Source: Ruminococcus sp. (lineage in GTDB: Bacteria; Bacillota; Clostridia; Oscillospirales; Acutalibacteraceae). From it: a DNA stretch of 64,000 nucleotides. Positions 1 through 7,459 of this stretch are shown piece by piece. Each line of letters opens with the position of its first letter. Positions within the stretch are counted from its first letter, which is position 1. The DNA lies in the NCBI GenBank assembly GCA_017458845.1, contig JAFSZY010000004.1, forward strand, positions 47,575 through 111,574, written 5' to 3'. Made by a program: the position numbers and the translations under genes. The notes beneath the pieces were generated by a model, which searched no databases, was not told where the DNA came from, and saw only the letters and a program-made list of their open reading frames with translations.

Positions 1-101
1 CTTTTGCCGGTTTTAACCAAAAAGAAAAAGCCTTGCAAAAACAAGACTTTGAAATCGGGTTAATACCCTGTTTGAATATGAATAATTGCGTACAACACCC
101 T

Positions 102-238
102 GCGCCGTTGTCCATATGATTTGACGTAGAGATTTACACCCCCCACGGCTATTCCCTCCAAAACTTATGCGAATTTGTACGCGTGACCCCACGCCGTTGC
201 CCTCAGATGAGCTTGTAGAGATTTTGATACCCTCCACG
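102..238. repeat. Degenerate 46-bp direct repeat pair
   Basis: The segments at about 102-147 and 191-238 share CGCCGTTG, then GTAGAGATTT, then ACCC(C/T)CCACG in the same order and spacing, with about 89 bp from one copy to the next. The function is unknown. Confidence 0.6.
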
Positions 239-265
239 AGCCACTGTGTCCGTTATGTTTTCCCA

Positions 266-316
266 ATTATATAATAGCATAAACATGGGGCGGACATCTA
301 CGGACAAATGCGGACA
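266..316 (-). promoter_or_regulatory. Iteron block A with minus-strand -10 box
   Basis: Read on the minus strand, three TGTCCG hexamers (complements at 291-296, 301-306 and 311-316) sit exactly 10 bp apart. They lie 20 bp upstream of a TATAAT box (complement at 266-271). No good -35 is present. One-turn phasing beside a lone -10 suggests an activator-dependent promoter or an iteron array. It aligns without gaps to block B at an offset of 708 bp. Confidence 0.4.
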
Positions 317-521
317 TTTCGGGCGCATTTCTAAATCCTTATAGGTTTTTTCGGCAACACTACATAAAGCGGAGCCTTACTTTTTTCATCTGCGCCGTTG
401 CTGTCGGCGGGTTCATTCTTATATCAAAATTCATAACTTCATAATCCTTTCAAATTGTCGCGTACCTTGACGCGCGCTTTTTTCTTAGTCCCTTTTTGTT
501 GCCGGTGGTCTCCGTCAAGAT

Positions 522-545
522 GGAGGGGTGTTTTACAACCCCTCC
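522..545. other. GC-rich 8-bp hairpin
   Basis: GGAGGGGT at 522-529 pairs perfectly with ACCCCTCC at 538-545 around an 8-nt loop. No clear T-tract follows, so it is recorded as a palindrome rather than a terminator. Its composition resembles the CCCTCC-type repeats at 48.3 kb. Confidence 0.4.
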
Positions 546-640
546 TCTTGAGGAGGGTAACCGTAGTCTTCTATTACTTTATTTATATATAGAGGTATAC
601 GACAACAAAATTTAAACAAAAAACTCTGTTTGAAAAATTC

Positions 641-677
641 AGCCCTCAAACTGTTTATGAGGGCTTAGGTTTTTGTT
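641..677. terminator. Hairpin terminator, possibly bidirectional
   Basis: AGCCCTCA (641-648) pairs with TGAGGGCT (658-665) around a 9-nt loop. A T-rich run follows on the plus side and AATTTTTC follows on the minus side. It could end transcription running left from block B. Confidence 0.55.
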
Positions 678-692
678 AAGTTAATCTCCCCA

Positions 693-940
693 TGTTCCGA
701 GAACATAAAATTCCCTTACGCGCGTATATACGTGTATTTCATACCTGTTTCTCTCTTTTTCTATATAATTCATTGTAAAAGAAAGTATAGGAACATAGGA
801 ACAGAAAAGCCGAAACAACGCATCAACAGTACGGTGTGGGCTGTTCTTTGCAATTGTTCTCAAAAGTATTCCTATAAAACGGAACATAAGCTGTTCCTGG
901 TTCCCAAATCGTTATTTTTATCGGAACAACTATCGGAACA
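693..940. repeat. Cluster of GGAACA/TGTTCC hexamers
   Basis: Exact copies lie at 693-698 (TGTTCC), 790-795, 798-803, 881-886, 892-897 (TGTTCC), 923-928 and 935-940. GAGAACA variants lie near 699 and 947. Seven copies in about 250 bp far exceeds chance expectation for a hexamer, so these are candidate operator or protein-binding sites. Confidence 0.55.
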
Positions 941-973
941 TCGGGTGAGAACAATCTCTTTAAACTTTTCCCA

Positions 974-1026
974 ATTATATTATATCAAAAACATCATACT
1001 GACATCAAGTAACATCAGCTGACATT
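974..1026 (-). promoter_or_regulatory. Iteron block B with minus-strand -10 box
   Basis: This is the homologue of block A. The TATAAT complement is at 974-979. GACAT, AACAT, GACAT and GATAT elements begin at 1001, 1011, 1021 and 1031, again 10 bp apart and at the same 27-bp distance from the AT-rich box as in block A. Confidence 0.4.
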
Positions 1027-1052
1027 TACTGATATGTTTGATGATTTGCTAA

Positions 1053-1081
1053 TTGACATAATAAATTAAATAATGTAGAAT
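1053..1081 (+). promoter_or_regulatory. Sigma-70-type promoter for the DUF1919 gene
   Basis: TTGACA at 1053-1058, a 17-bp spacer, then TAGAAT at 1076-1081, about 36 bp before the start codon at 1118. The same hexamer pair and spacing recur in front of the EPS locus. Confidence 0.8.
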
Positions 1082-1117
1082 TAATCATAAATCAACGGAT
1101 GAAAAGGATATACTGAT

Positions 1118-1729
1118 ATGGACAGGATAAACTGGCGGTTAAGAAAGCTGATAAATGAAAAGAACAGGAAGAAGCTTACAAACACTAACTTTTCTCTTAT
1201 AGCAAGTAACTGCAACGGCGGATTCATCCTACATGATTTGGGTATGAGGTTCAATTCTCCGTTTATAAATCTATGGATTAAGCCGAAGGATTTTATAAGG
1301 ATACTCAGCGATTTTCGAGAATATATGGACGCTCCGCTGACTTTTGTCAAAGAGGATGGAATAGATTATCCTATAGGAAAGCTGATTGACGCAAAGATTT
1401 ACTTTATGCACTACAAGAGCGAAGCGGAAGCAGAAACCAAATGGTACGAGAGAAAACAGCGTATTGACCACGATAATCTGTTTATCCTATTTACCGACAG
1501 AGATGGCTGCACATATGATGATTTGCTGGATTTTGATAAGCTACCTTTTAATAACAAAATTGTCTTTACCAAAAAACCATATCCAGATATACAATCCGCT
1601 GTTTATATAAAAGGATTTGAGAATCAAAACTCTGTTGGTAATTGTTTCGATTATATGCCAAAAGGTTTAGGAAAGAAATACTACGACCAGTTTGATTATG
1701 TATCATGGTTTAACGGCACTTTAGAATAA
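1118..1729 (+). CDS. DUF1919 family protein (exopolysaccharide-associated)
   Basis: The 203-residue product resembles the DUF1919 family, which is often annotated as exopolysaccharide biosynthesis protein. Visible hallmarks are an N-terminal segment around residues 25-50 reading SLIASNCNGGF followed by FNSPFINLWI, and aromatic- and acid-rich central blocks. Its biochemical role is unknown; members usually sit in cell-surface glycan loci. The ATG at 1118 has an AAAGGA ribosome binding site 9 bp upstream. The gene has its own promoter (1053-1081) and a strong terminator (1739-1779), so it is a single-gene unit just upstream of the EPS operon. The call is by family resemblance only. Confidence 0.75.
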   Translation: MDRINWRLRKLINEKNRKKLTNTNFSLIASNCNGGFILHDLGMRFNSPFINLWIKPKDFIRILSDFREYMDAPLTFVKEDGIDYPIGKLIDAKIYFMHYKSEAEAETKWYERKQRIDHDNLFILFTDRDGCTYDDLLDFDKLPFNNKIVFTKKPYPDIQSAVYIKGFENQNSVGNCFDYMPKGLGKKYYDQFDYVSWFNGTLE

Positions 1730-1738
1730 TATTCGTGT

Positions 1739-1779
1739 CCCATATAGTTTCATTTTTTGAGACTATATGGGTCTTTTTA
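1739..1779 (+). terminator. Rho-independent terminator
   Basis: CCCATATAGT-type arms at 1739-1751 and 1761-1771 form a stem longer than 10 bp, followed by CTTTTTAT. It separates the DUF1919 gene from the EPS operon. Confidence 0.85.
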
Positions 1780-1838
1780 TTGCTAAAACAGTATCGAAAA
1801 TTGTATTTCGACAAGTTATTTCCATAAGGGAAAAAATA

Positions 1839-1867
1839 TTGACATAATTGCTCCTTTGTAGTAGAAT
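1839..1867 (+). promoter_or_regulatory. Main promoter of the EPS locus
   Basis: TTGACA at 1839-1844, a 17-bp spacer, then TAGAAT at 1862-1867. Transcription would start near 1874. The next intrinsic terminator I could find on this strand is at about 40.5 kb, so this promoter may drive much of a 37-kb unit, though internal promoters in the AT-rich gaps cannot be excluded. Confidence 0.8.
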
Positions 1868-1918
1868 AGATTAGATTATTATGAGTAGTAGTGTGTGCTC
1901 GTACAAGGGGACAGAATT

Positions 1919-3103
1919 TTGATAGAAAAGTTTGAGAAAAAGCTATGGCTTTCCTCGCCTACAATGCACGGCGAGGAGCAGGAATTTGTAAAGCTGGCGT
2001 TTGACACCAACTGGGTAAGTACGCTGGGTGAAAACATCATAAAGCTTGAGGAAGTTATCTGTGATTACCTCGGCTGCGGCTACGCTGTCGGGTTGTCGAG
2101 CGGAACTTCCTCGCTACACCTTGCTATGAAGCTCGCGGGCGTAAAGCAGGGCGATATTGTGCTGTGCTCTGATTTGACTTTCTCTGCTTCTGTCAACCCT
2201 GTCACATATGAGGGCGGCATCCCCGTTTTCATTGACTCCGAGTATGAGACTTGGAATATGGATCCCGTTGCTCTTGAGAGAGCTTTTGAAAAGTATCCTG
2301 AGGCAAAAGTTGTGGTTGTAGCCAACCTCTACGGCACTCCCGCTAAGCTTGACGAAATCCGCGCTATCTGCGATAAGCACAACGCAATCCTGATTGAAGA
2401 CGCTGCCGAGTCGCTTGGCGCTACATACAACGGCGTTATGACGGGTACTTTTGGTACATATAACGCAATCAGCTTCAATGGCAACAAGATTATCACCTGC
2501 TCCACTGGCGGTATGCTTATTACGAACGACAAGAAGGCTGCTGATAAGGCACGCAAATGGTCAACCCAGAGCCGTGAGATGGCTCCATGGTATCAGCACG
2601 AGGACGTCGGCTATAATTACCGAATGTCCAACATTATTGCGGGTATCGGTAGAGGTCAGATGTTACATATACAAGAGCATATTGAAGGTAAGAAACGCGT
2701 ATATAAACTCTATAAAGAGGGTTTGAAGGATTTGCCGATTACGATGAATCCCTATCCCGATAACTGCGAGCCGAACTTCTGGTTGAGCTGTATCCTGATT
2801 GACAGGGACTCTATGTGCGAGCAAAGCCGAACAGAACACGAGGCGAGCTTTGTATCGGGTGACGGAAAATCCTGTCCGACCGAGATTCTCGAGAATCTGA
2901 TAAAATACAACGCCGAGGGCAGACCGATTTGGAAACCAATGCATTTACAGCCGATTTTCAAGGACAACGACTTTGTCACTGCGGTTGACGAAGTAGAAGT
3001 CAGCACCGATATATTCGAGCGCGGCGTTTGTCTGCCGAGCGATATTAAAATGACTAAAGAACAGCAGCTTAGGGTTATCGAGATAGTCAAGAGCAGCTTT
3101 TAG
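1919..3103 (+). CDS. DegT/DnrJ/EryC1 sugar aminotransferase (PglE-like)
   Basis: This is a PLP-dependent fold type I aminotransferase acting on nucleotide keto-sugars. Family features are SSGTSSLHLA in the cofactor phosphate-binding region, the EDAAESLG segment that contacts the PLP ring, and SFNGNK carrying the likely Schiff-base lysine. The open frame starts at GTG 1895, but AAGGGG at 1905-1910 lies 8 bp before a TTG at 1919, so I place the start there (394 residues). The next two genes encode PglC- and PglD-like proteins in tight coupling. That suggests amination of UDP-4-keto-6-deoxy-GlcNAc in a bacillosamine-type pathway. No 4,6-dehydratase of the PglF type is in this window. The substrate is inferred from neighbours. 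Confidence 0.88.
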   Translation: MIEKFEKKLWLSSPTMHGEEQEFVKLAFDTNWVSTLGENIIKLEEVICDYLGCGYAVGLSSGTSSLHLAMKLAGVKQGDIVLCSDLTFSASVNPVTYEGGIPVFIDSEYETWNMDPVALERAFEKYPEAKVVVVANLYGTPAKLDEIRAICDKHNAILIEDAAESLGATYNGVMTGTFGTYNAISFNGNKIITCSTGGMLITNDKKAADKARKWSTQSREMAPWYQHEDVGYNYRMSNIIAGIGRGQMLHIQEHIEGKKRVYKLYKEGLKDLPITMNPYPDNCEPNFWLSCILIDRDSMCEQSRTEHEASFVSGDGKSCPTEILENLIKYNAEGRPIWKPMHLQPIFKDNDFVTAVDEVEVSTDIFERGVCLPSDIKMTKEQQLRVIEIVKSSF

Positions 3104-3112
3104 GGTGATTAG

Positions 3113-3748
3113 ATGGGTGAGCACGTTCCTTACGGAATCTATGAAAAGTGCATAAAGAGGTTTCTCGATATCATTTGTGCCCTTGCCGCTTTGATAGTTT
3201 TTTCGTGGCTATATTTGATTATTGCTTTCTTTGTAAGACTAAAATTGGGAAGTCCCGTTTTGTTTAAGCAGCCTCGTCCGGGAAAAGACGAAAAAATCTT
3301 TTATCTTTATAAGTTCCGTACAATGACCGATAAAAAGGATAAAAACGGTAATCTGTTACCCGATGCCGAAAGATTAACTAAGTTCGGCAGATTCCTCCGC
3401 AAAACCTCGCTTGACGAGCTCCCCGAGGCATATAACATTCTCATAGGAAATATGAGCGTTGTAGGTCCCAGACCGCTTTTAGTTCGCTATCTGCCGCTCT
3501 ATAACGAGCACCAGAGGCATCGTCACGATGTTCGCCCCGGGCTTTCGGGATGGGCTCAGGTAAACGGCAGGAACACCGTGAGCTGGAAAGATAAATTTGA
3601 TTATGATGTTTACTACGCCAACCATGTTACATTCGGGTTGGATGTTAAGATAGTTTGGAAATCATTCGTTCAGGCGTTTTTCAAGCGAGAGGGCATTACC
3701 TCCGAAACGTCCGCGACTATGGAAGAATTCAAAGGAAATGTTGATTGA
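3113..3748 (+). CDS. Initiating phosphoglycosyl transferase (PglC-type bacterial sugar transferase)
   Basis: The 211-residue protein is a monotopic phosphoglycosyl transferase of PF02397, of the short PglC form without the extra WbaP/CpsE membrane helices. One hydrophobic segment lies around residues 17-42. It is followed by the hallmark LYKFRTM, the catalytic-type acid in SLDELPEAYN, then GPRPL and the PGLSGWAQVNGR block. It would transfer a sugar 1-phosphate to undecaprenyl phosphate on the inner membrane face and start the repeat unit. Position right after a PglE-like aminotransferase and overlapping a PglD-like acetyltransferase suggests diNAc-bacillosamine or a related UDP-sugar as donor. 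The start ATG follows the upstream stop by 9 bp. Confidence 0.93.
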   Translation: MGEHVPYGIYEKCIKRFLDIICALAALIVFSWLYLIIAFFVRLKLGSPVLFKQPRPGKDEKIFYLYKFRTMTDKKDKNGNLLPDAERLTKFGRFLRKTSLDELPEAYNILIGNMSVVGPRPLLVRYLPLYNEHQRHRHDVRPGLSGWAQVNGRNTVSWKDKFDYDVYYANHVTFGLDVKIVWKSFVQAFFKREGITSETSATMEEFKGNVD

Positions 3749-4353
3749 TGAAAAAACTGGTTATTATCGGCGCAAGCGGTCACGGCAAGGTGATTGCGGA
3801 TATCGCGCTCAAAACCGGATATGAGGAGATTGTATTCCTCGACGATGATGACAGCGTAAAGACCTGTGCGGGCTTTCCTGTTGTCGGTAATTCCGAGATG
3901 ATTTCCGAGTATAATGATTGGGATTTTGTTGTTGCAATCGGCAATGTTCAAATCCGTGAGAGATTAACGGACGAGCTTGCCAACTACAGTTTAGCAACTC
4001 TCATTCATCCCGACGCCGTTATCGGCAGAGAGGTTGAAATCGGTCGCGGAACAGTTATTATGGCCGGAGCGGTTATCAATTCTTACACAAAGATTGGCAG
4101 GGGCTGTATTATAAATACCTGCTCATCCGTTGACCACGACTGTAATATCGGCGACTTTGTTCACGTTGCAGTTGGATCGCACATCTGCGGAACGGTCAAT
4201 GTCGGCACCTCAACTTGGATTGGAGCAGGCTCGACTGTAAGCAACAACATTGATATTTGCGGTAACTGCAAAATTGGCGTGGGTGCCGTTGTAATAAAGA
4301 ATATAGAAGAAGTGGGAACTTATATAGGCGTCCCCGCGAAGAAGATAAGATGA
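3748..4353 (+). CDS. PglD/NeuD-type sugar N-acetyltransferase
   Basis: This is a 201-residue left-handed beta-helix acyltransferase. An N-terminal Rossmann-like half (VIIGASGHGKV at residues 4-14) is followed by hexapeptide repeats from about residue 85 and the SSVDHDCNIGDFVHVAVGS region. That region holds the catalytic-type His and the CoA site of PglD/NeuD proteins. It should acetylate the 4-amino group made by the upstream aminotransferase. The ATG at 3748 overlaps the preceding stop as TGATG with AAAGGAA upstream, which favours it over the TTG at 3745. The 3-prime end overlaps the next start by ATGA, so translation is tightly coupled. Confidence 0.9.
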   Translation: MKKLVIIGASGHGKVIADIALKTGYEEIVFLDDDDSVKTCAGFPVVGNSEMISEYNDWDFVVAIGNVQIRERLTDELANYSLATLIHPDAVIGREVEIGRGTVIMAGAVINSYTKIGRGCIINTCSSVDHDCNIGDFVHVAVGSHICGTVNVGTSTWIGAGSTVSNNIDICGNCKIGVGAVVIKNIEEVGTYIGVPAKKIR

Positions 4354-5492
4354 AAAAGATTTGTTATGTAACTACGATTTCGCTGACATTGAAATCCTTT
4401 GTTATAGAATCGGCGGAATACCTGAAGGAGCACACAGACTGGGATATCACCGTCATTTGCGATAACGATGATGAGTTCGCAAAGTCGCTGCCCGAGGGTA
4501 TCAGATATATTCCCGTTTCGATGAAGCGCGGAATCAGCTTTGACGGAATTTCCGTTATTAACAAGCTGAAAAAGATTTTTAAAGAAGAAAAGTTTGATTT
4601 GGTTCAATACTCAACGCCGAATGCTTCTCTTTACGTTTCAATAGCCGCGAAAGCCGCCAAAGTTCCCGTCAGGCTCTATTGTCAGTGGGGAATAGTTTAT
4701 GTGGGCTTTCAGGGCTTCAAGAGAAAGATTTTCAAGGCGATTGAGAAAAAAGTTTGCAAAAATTCAACGCACATAGAGCCCGACAGTTTGGGTAATTTAG
4801 AGTTTGCCATTTCCGAGGGATTGTATGATAAATCCAAGGGAAAGGTTATCTGGAATGGAAGCGCGAGCGGCGTTGATTTGACTAAATTTGATATAGATAA
4901 AAAGGCACTCTGGAGACAGGCTATCCGTGAAAAGACAGGTCTTAGCGAAGACAGTTTTGTATATGGCTATGTCGGCAGAATTACGGGTGACAAGGGCATC
5001 AATGAGCTTTTACAGGCTTTTAAAAATCTGCTGAATAAACACGACGCTCGCCTTATTCTTGTAGGATTTGCCGAGAAAGCGGATTCCGTTGATACGGAAC
5101 TGTACGAGTGGGCAGAGAAGAATGATAATGTTAATTTCTGCGGCTATTCAACCGAGGTAGAAAAGTACTTTGCGGCTATGGATGTCTATGTCCTTCCAAG
5201 CTACAGAGAAGGCTTCGGACTGAGCGTTATCGAGGCGGAAGCTATGGGTGTGCCTGTTATTGCGACCGATATTCCCGGACCGAAGGACGCGATGATAAAC
5301 GGTGAAACAGGTCTCGCAATTAAAGTACGTAATACCGAAGATTTGCAAAACGCAATGGAAAAGCTGTACAGCGATAGTGCCTTGCGTGAGAAGCTCGGTC
5401 AAAACGGCGCGACTTTTGCAAAGGATAATTTTGAACAGCAGAAGCTGTTTGAGTATATTAAAGAGGACAGAGAAAAACTGTTAAACGAATAG
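4350..5492 (+). CDS. Family 4 glycosyltransferase (GT-B)
   Basis: The 380-residue protein has a GT-B organisation with a C-terminal Glycos_transf_1 domain. YGYVGRITGDKG opens the second Rossmann domain and PSYREGFGLSVIEAEAMG carries the E-x7-E motif that binds the nucleotide-sugar donor. It is cytoplasmic or membrane-associated and probably adds the second sugar to the lipid-linked primer, as PglA does after PglC. Overlap with the preceding gene (ATGA) supports joint function. Acceptor and donor cannot be read from the sequence. Confidence 0.9.
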   Translation: MKKICYVTTISLTLKSFVIESAEYLKEHTDWDITVICDNDDEFAKSLPEGIRYIPVSMKRGISFDGISVINKLKKIFKEEKFDLVQYSTPNASLYVSIAAKAAKVPVRLYCQWGIVYVGFQGFKRKIFKAIEKKVCKNSTHIEPDSLGNLEFAISEGLYDKSKGKVIWNGSASGVDLTKFDIDKKALWRQAIREKTGLSEDSFVYGYVGRITGDKGINELLQAFKNLLNKHDARLILVGFAEKADSVDTELYEWAEKNDNVNFCGYSTEVEKYFAAMDVYVLPSYREGFGLSVIEAEAMGVPVIATDIPGPKDAMINGETGLAIKVRNTEDLQNAMEKLYSDSALREKLGQNGATFAKDNFEQQKLFEYIKEDREKLLNE

Positions 5493-5503
5493 GATTGATT
5501 GAT

Positions 5504-6301
5504 TTGAGTAAAAAGATTTCAGTGATAATGGGCATATATAATTGTGCAAGCACTTTGCCCGAGGCGATTGAATCAATACTGAATCAGACCTATTCAAACT
5601 GGGAAATAATAATGTGTGACGATGGTTCGAGCGATGACACGTTCAAAGTCGCGCAGGAGTTTAAGGAAAAACATCCTAAAAAGATAAAAGTTATAAGAAA
5701 TGAAAAAAATTCAGGATTAAACAAAACCCTGAATCATTGTCTGAAATATGCTGACGGCGACTATATCGCCCGTATGGACGGCGACGACATATCGCTTCCA
5801 ACGAGATTTGAGAAGGAAGTTGCGTTCTTGGACGAGAATCCCGATTATGCGATAGTAAGCTGTCCGATGATTTACTTTGATGAAAACGGTGATTGGGGAA
5901 AAGGAACCTCCGTTGAATATCCCGATAAGTTTACATTTGTTGCGGGAACCCCGTTTTGCCACGCTCCGTGTATGGTTAGAGCTGAAGCGTATAAAGCGGC
6001 AGATGGATATTCCGAGGACGTAAGAACGCTCAGAGCAGAGGACTATGACCTATGGTTCAGACTCTACTCAATGGGGTATAAGGGTTATAACCTTCAAGAG
6101 CCTTTATATAAAATGCGTGATGACGAAAACGCATATAGCAGACGCAAGTTTAAATTCGCCCGAAATGAGGCGTATGTGAGACGCAAGGGTTATAAAATGC
6201 TCGGCTTGCCATTGAAATACAGAGTGTATTTCATGCGTCCGATAATCGTGGGGTTGCTTCCGAAACCCATATATATGAAATTACACAAAAAACGAAAGTA
6301 A
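5504..6301 (+). CDS. Family 2 glycosyltransferase
   Basis: This is a GT-A fold enzyme of about 265 residues. The N-terminal nucleotide-binding motif ISVIMGIYNCASTLPEAIES is followed by CDDGSSDDT and the metal-binding ARMDGDD. The ED motif region is LRAEDYDLWFR. AGGA at 5491-5494 is 9 bp before the TTG at 5504, so I prefer that start over the TTG at 5495. Substrate unknown; it lies between the first GT4 and the polymerase gene. Confidence 0.9.
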   Translation: MSKKISVIMGIYNCASTLPEAIESILNQTYSNWEIIMCDDGSSDDTFKVAQEFKEKHPKKIKVIRNEKNSGLNKTLNHCLKYADGDYIARMDGDDISLPTRFEKEVAFLDENPDYAIVSCPMIYFDENGDWGKGTSVEYPDKFTFVAGTPFCHAPCMVRAEAYKAADGYSEDVRTLRAEDYDLWFRLYSMGYKGYNLQEPLYKMRDDENAYSRRKFKFARNEAYVRRKGYKMLGLPLKYRVYFMRPIIVGLLPKPIYMKLHKKRK

Positions 6302-6313
6302 GGAGTGAAGAAA

Positions 6314-7453
6314 ATGCCGGTCTGGTGGGGAACATTTGCATATATGATGGTAGTGTCGTTTATCGGAATGTATATGTACAAGAGCAAAAAGCAGAGTGCT
6401 ACATTAGTACCGGTAGAGGGAGAGAAGACAGAGAACTACAAAAGTATTGGGCTTGTAATGGCTCTGCTTTCTTTTGCTCTTTTAGTTTTTTTTGCAGGTA
6501 ATCGTAGTATAATACATGATACGCAAGAGTATCAATATATGTATGATTTGTTTTATACTGATGATTTGAATCAAATTCCAGATATTATTAGTGGTAATAC
6601 TAAAGTTGTAAAAGGACCGCTTTTCATTATTTATTTAGTAATTTTTAAACACTTTACTCACGGAACATATAATGATTGGTTTTTGTCTGTTGCGTTAATA
6701 CAGTGTGTTTCTATTGCTTTATTTTTTTACAAATACTCTGTTAACTATGTTTATTCAGTTTTTTTGTTTTATATGACCAGTGGAGTTATTTGGCTCGTAA
6801 ATGGTATGAGACAGTTTTTAGCGGTTGCAATTGTTTTGTTTTTCGTTGATTTTATTCTCAAGAGGAAAACGATTCCGTTTATAATTGTTGTTATTGTAGT
6901 ATACTTTATACATTCCGCGTCACTTCTATGGATTCCTGTATATTTTATTATAAACTTTAAACCATGGTCTTCTAAATTCTTATTATGTGTAGTTGCCTTT
7001 GTTATCGGTATGATTCTCTTTTCAAGATCATCATTTCTTAGTGAAACGGATTTTTCATATTTACAAGAGGATGAAAATGCAGGAATTAATCTATTTAGAA
7101 TTCTTGTAAATTTTGTTCCCAGTATACTTGCGTTTATTAAAAGAAAAGAAACAGAAGAATTAAACATTCCGTTTATTAATATATTAATAAACCTTTCTGT
7201 TATAACATCCGCATGTTATTTGATTGGCTATTTTTCAAACGGAGTGGTAGCCAGGATTGCAGAATACTTTGTTCTGTTTAATTATGTTCTTATGCCACTA
7301 TTGTTTAAAAAAGTTTATGATGAAAGTCTAAGTAAAACTATAATGCTTGTTTCATTAGTTGGTTATTTTGCTTATTTTTGCTTTGAAATGTATAATGCAA
7401 AAAATGGTATATATATAAGTGATAGTCTGGGAATAGCATACTGGACTCCGTAA
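6314..7453 (+). CDS. EpsG-like polysaccharide polymerase (Wzy-type membrane protein)
   Basis: This polytopic membrane protein of 379 residues has roughly ten hydrophobic segments. After the second segment it shows the EpsG-family stretch AGNRSIIHDTQEY, and around residue 155 SGVIWLVNGMRQFLAVAIV, both typical of EpsG/PF14897. It would link lipid-bound repeat units on the outer membrane face. The gene is clearly more AT-rich than those before it. The ATG at 6314 follows TAAGGAG with an 8-bp gap, so the upstream in-frame GTG at 6305 is rejected. No Wzx flippase accompanies it; an ABC exporter lies at 21-23 kb. Confidence 0.85.
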   Translation: MPVWWGTFAYMMVVSFIGMYMYKSKKQSATLVPVEGEKTENYKSIGLVMALLSFALLVFFAGNRSIIHDTQEYQYMYDLFYTDDLNQIPDIISGNTKVVKGPLFIIYLVIFKHFTHGTYNDWFLSVALIQCVSIALFFYKYSVNYVYSVFLFYMTSGVIWLVNGMRQFLAVAIVLFFVDFILKRKTIPFIIVVIVVYFIHSASLLWIPVYFIINFKPWSSKFLLCVVAFVIGMILFSRSSFLSETDFSYLQEDENAGINLFRILVNFVPSILAFIKRKETEELNIPFINILINLSVITSACYLIGYFSNGVVARIAEYFVLFNYVLMPLLFKKVYDESLSKTIMLVSLVGYFAYFCFEMYNAKNGIYISDSLGIAYWTP

Positions 7454-7459
7454 TAAAAT

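Larger units (their letters stand above)
1..1050. other. Gene-poor, repeat-dense left end
   Basis: No convincing gene is seen in the first 1.05 kb. The open frames here are short, lack good ribosome binding sites and resemble no family I recognise. The stretch carries a degenerate 46-bp direct repeat (102-147 and 191-238), two homologous iteron/promoter-like blocks (257-320 and 965-1028), seven GGAACA/TGTTCC hexamers between 693 and 940, and hairpins at 522-545 and 641-665. The direct repeat reminds me of non-coding DNA near phage packaging genes in Clostridia, so a prophage edge is possible but unproven. Confidence 0.6.

Noticed and set aside
13..237. Minus-strand 74-codon open frame
   Set aside because: It is created by the degenerate direct repeat; no ribosome site and no recognisable domain.
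681..887. Minus-strand 68-codon open frame downstream of iteron block B, ending before a hairpin
   Set aside because: The layout promoter-frame-terminator is suggestive, but the sequence is full of GGAACA motifs, has no family resemblance and only a weak AGGA site. Left out of the gene list.
732..1022. Plus-strand 96-codon open frame
   Set aside because: Overlaps the hexamer cluster and iterons; low-complexity product with no ribosome site.
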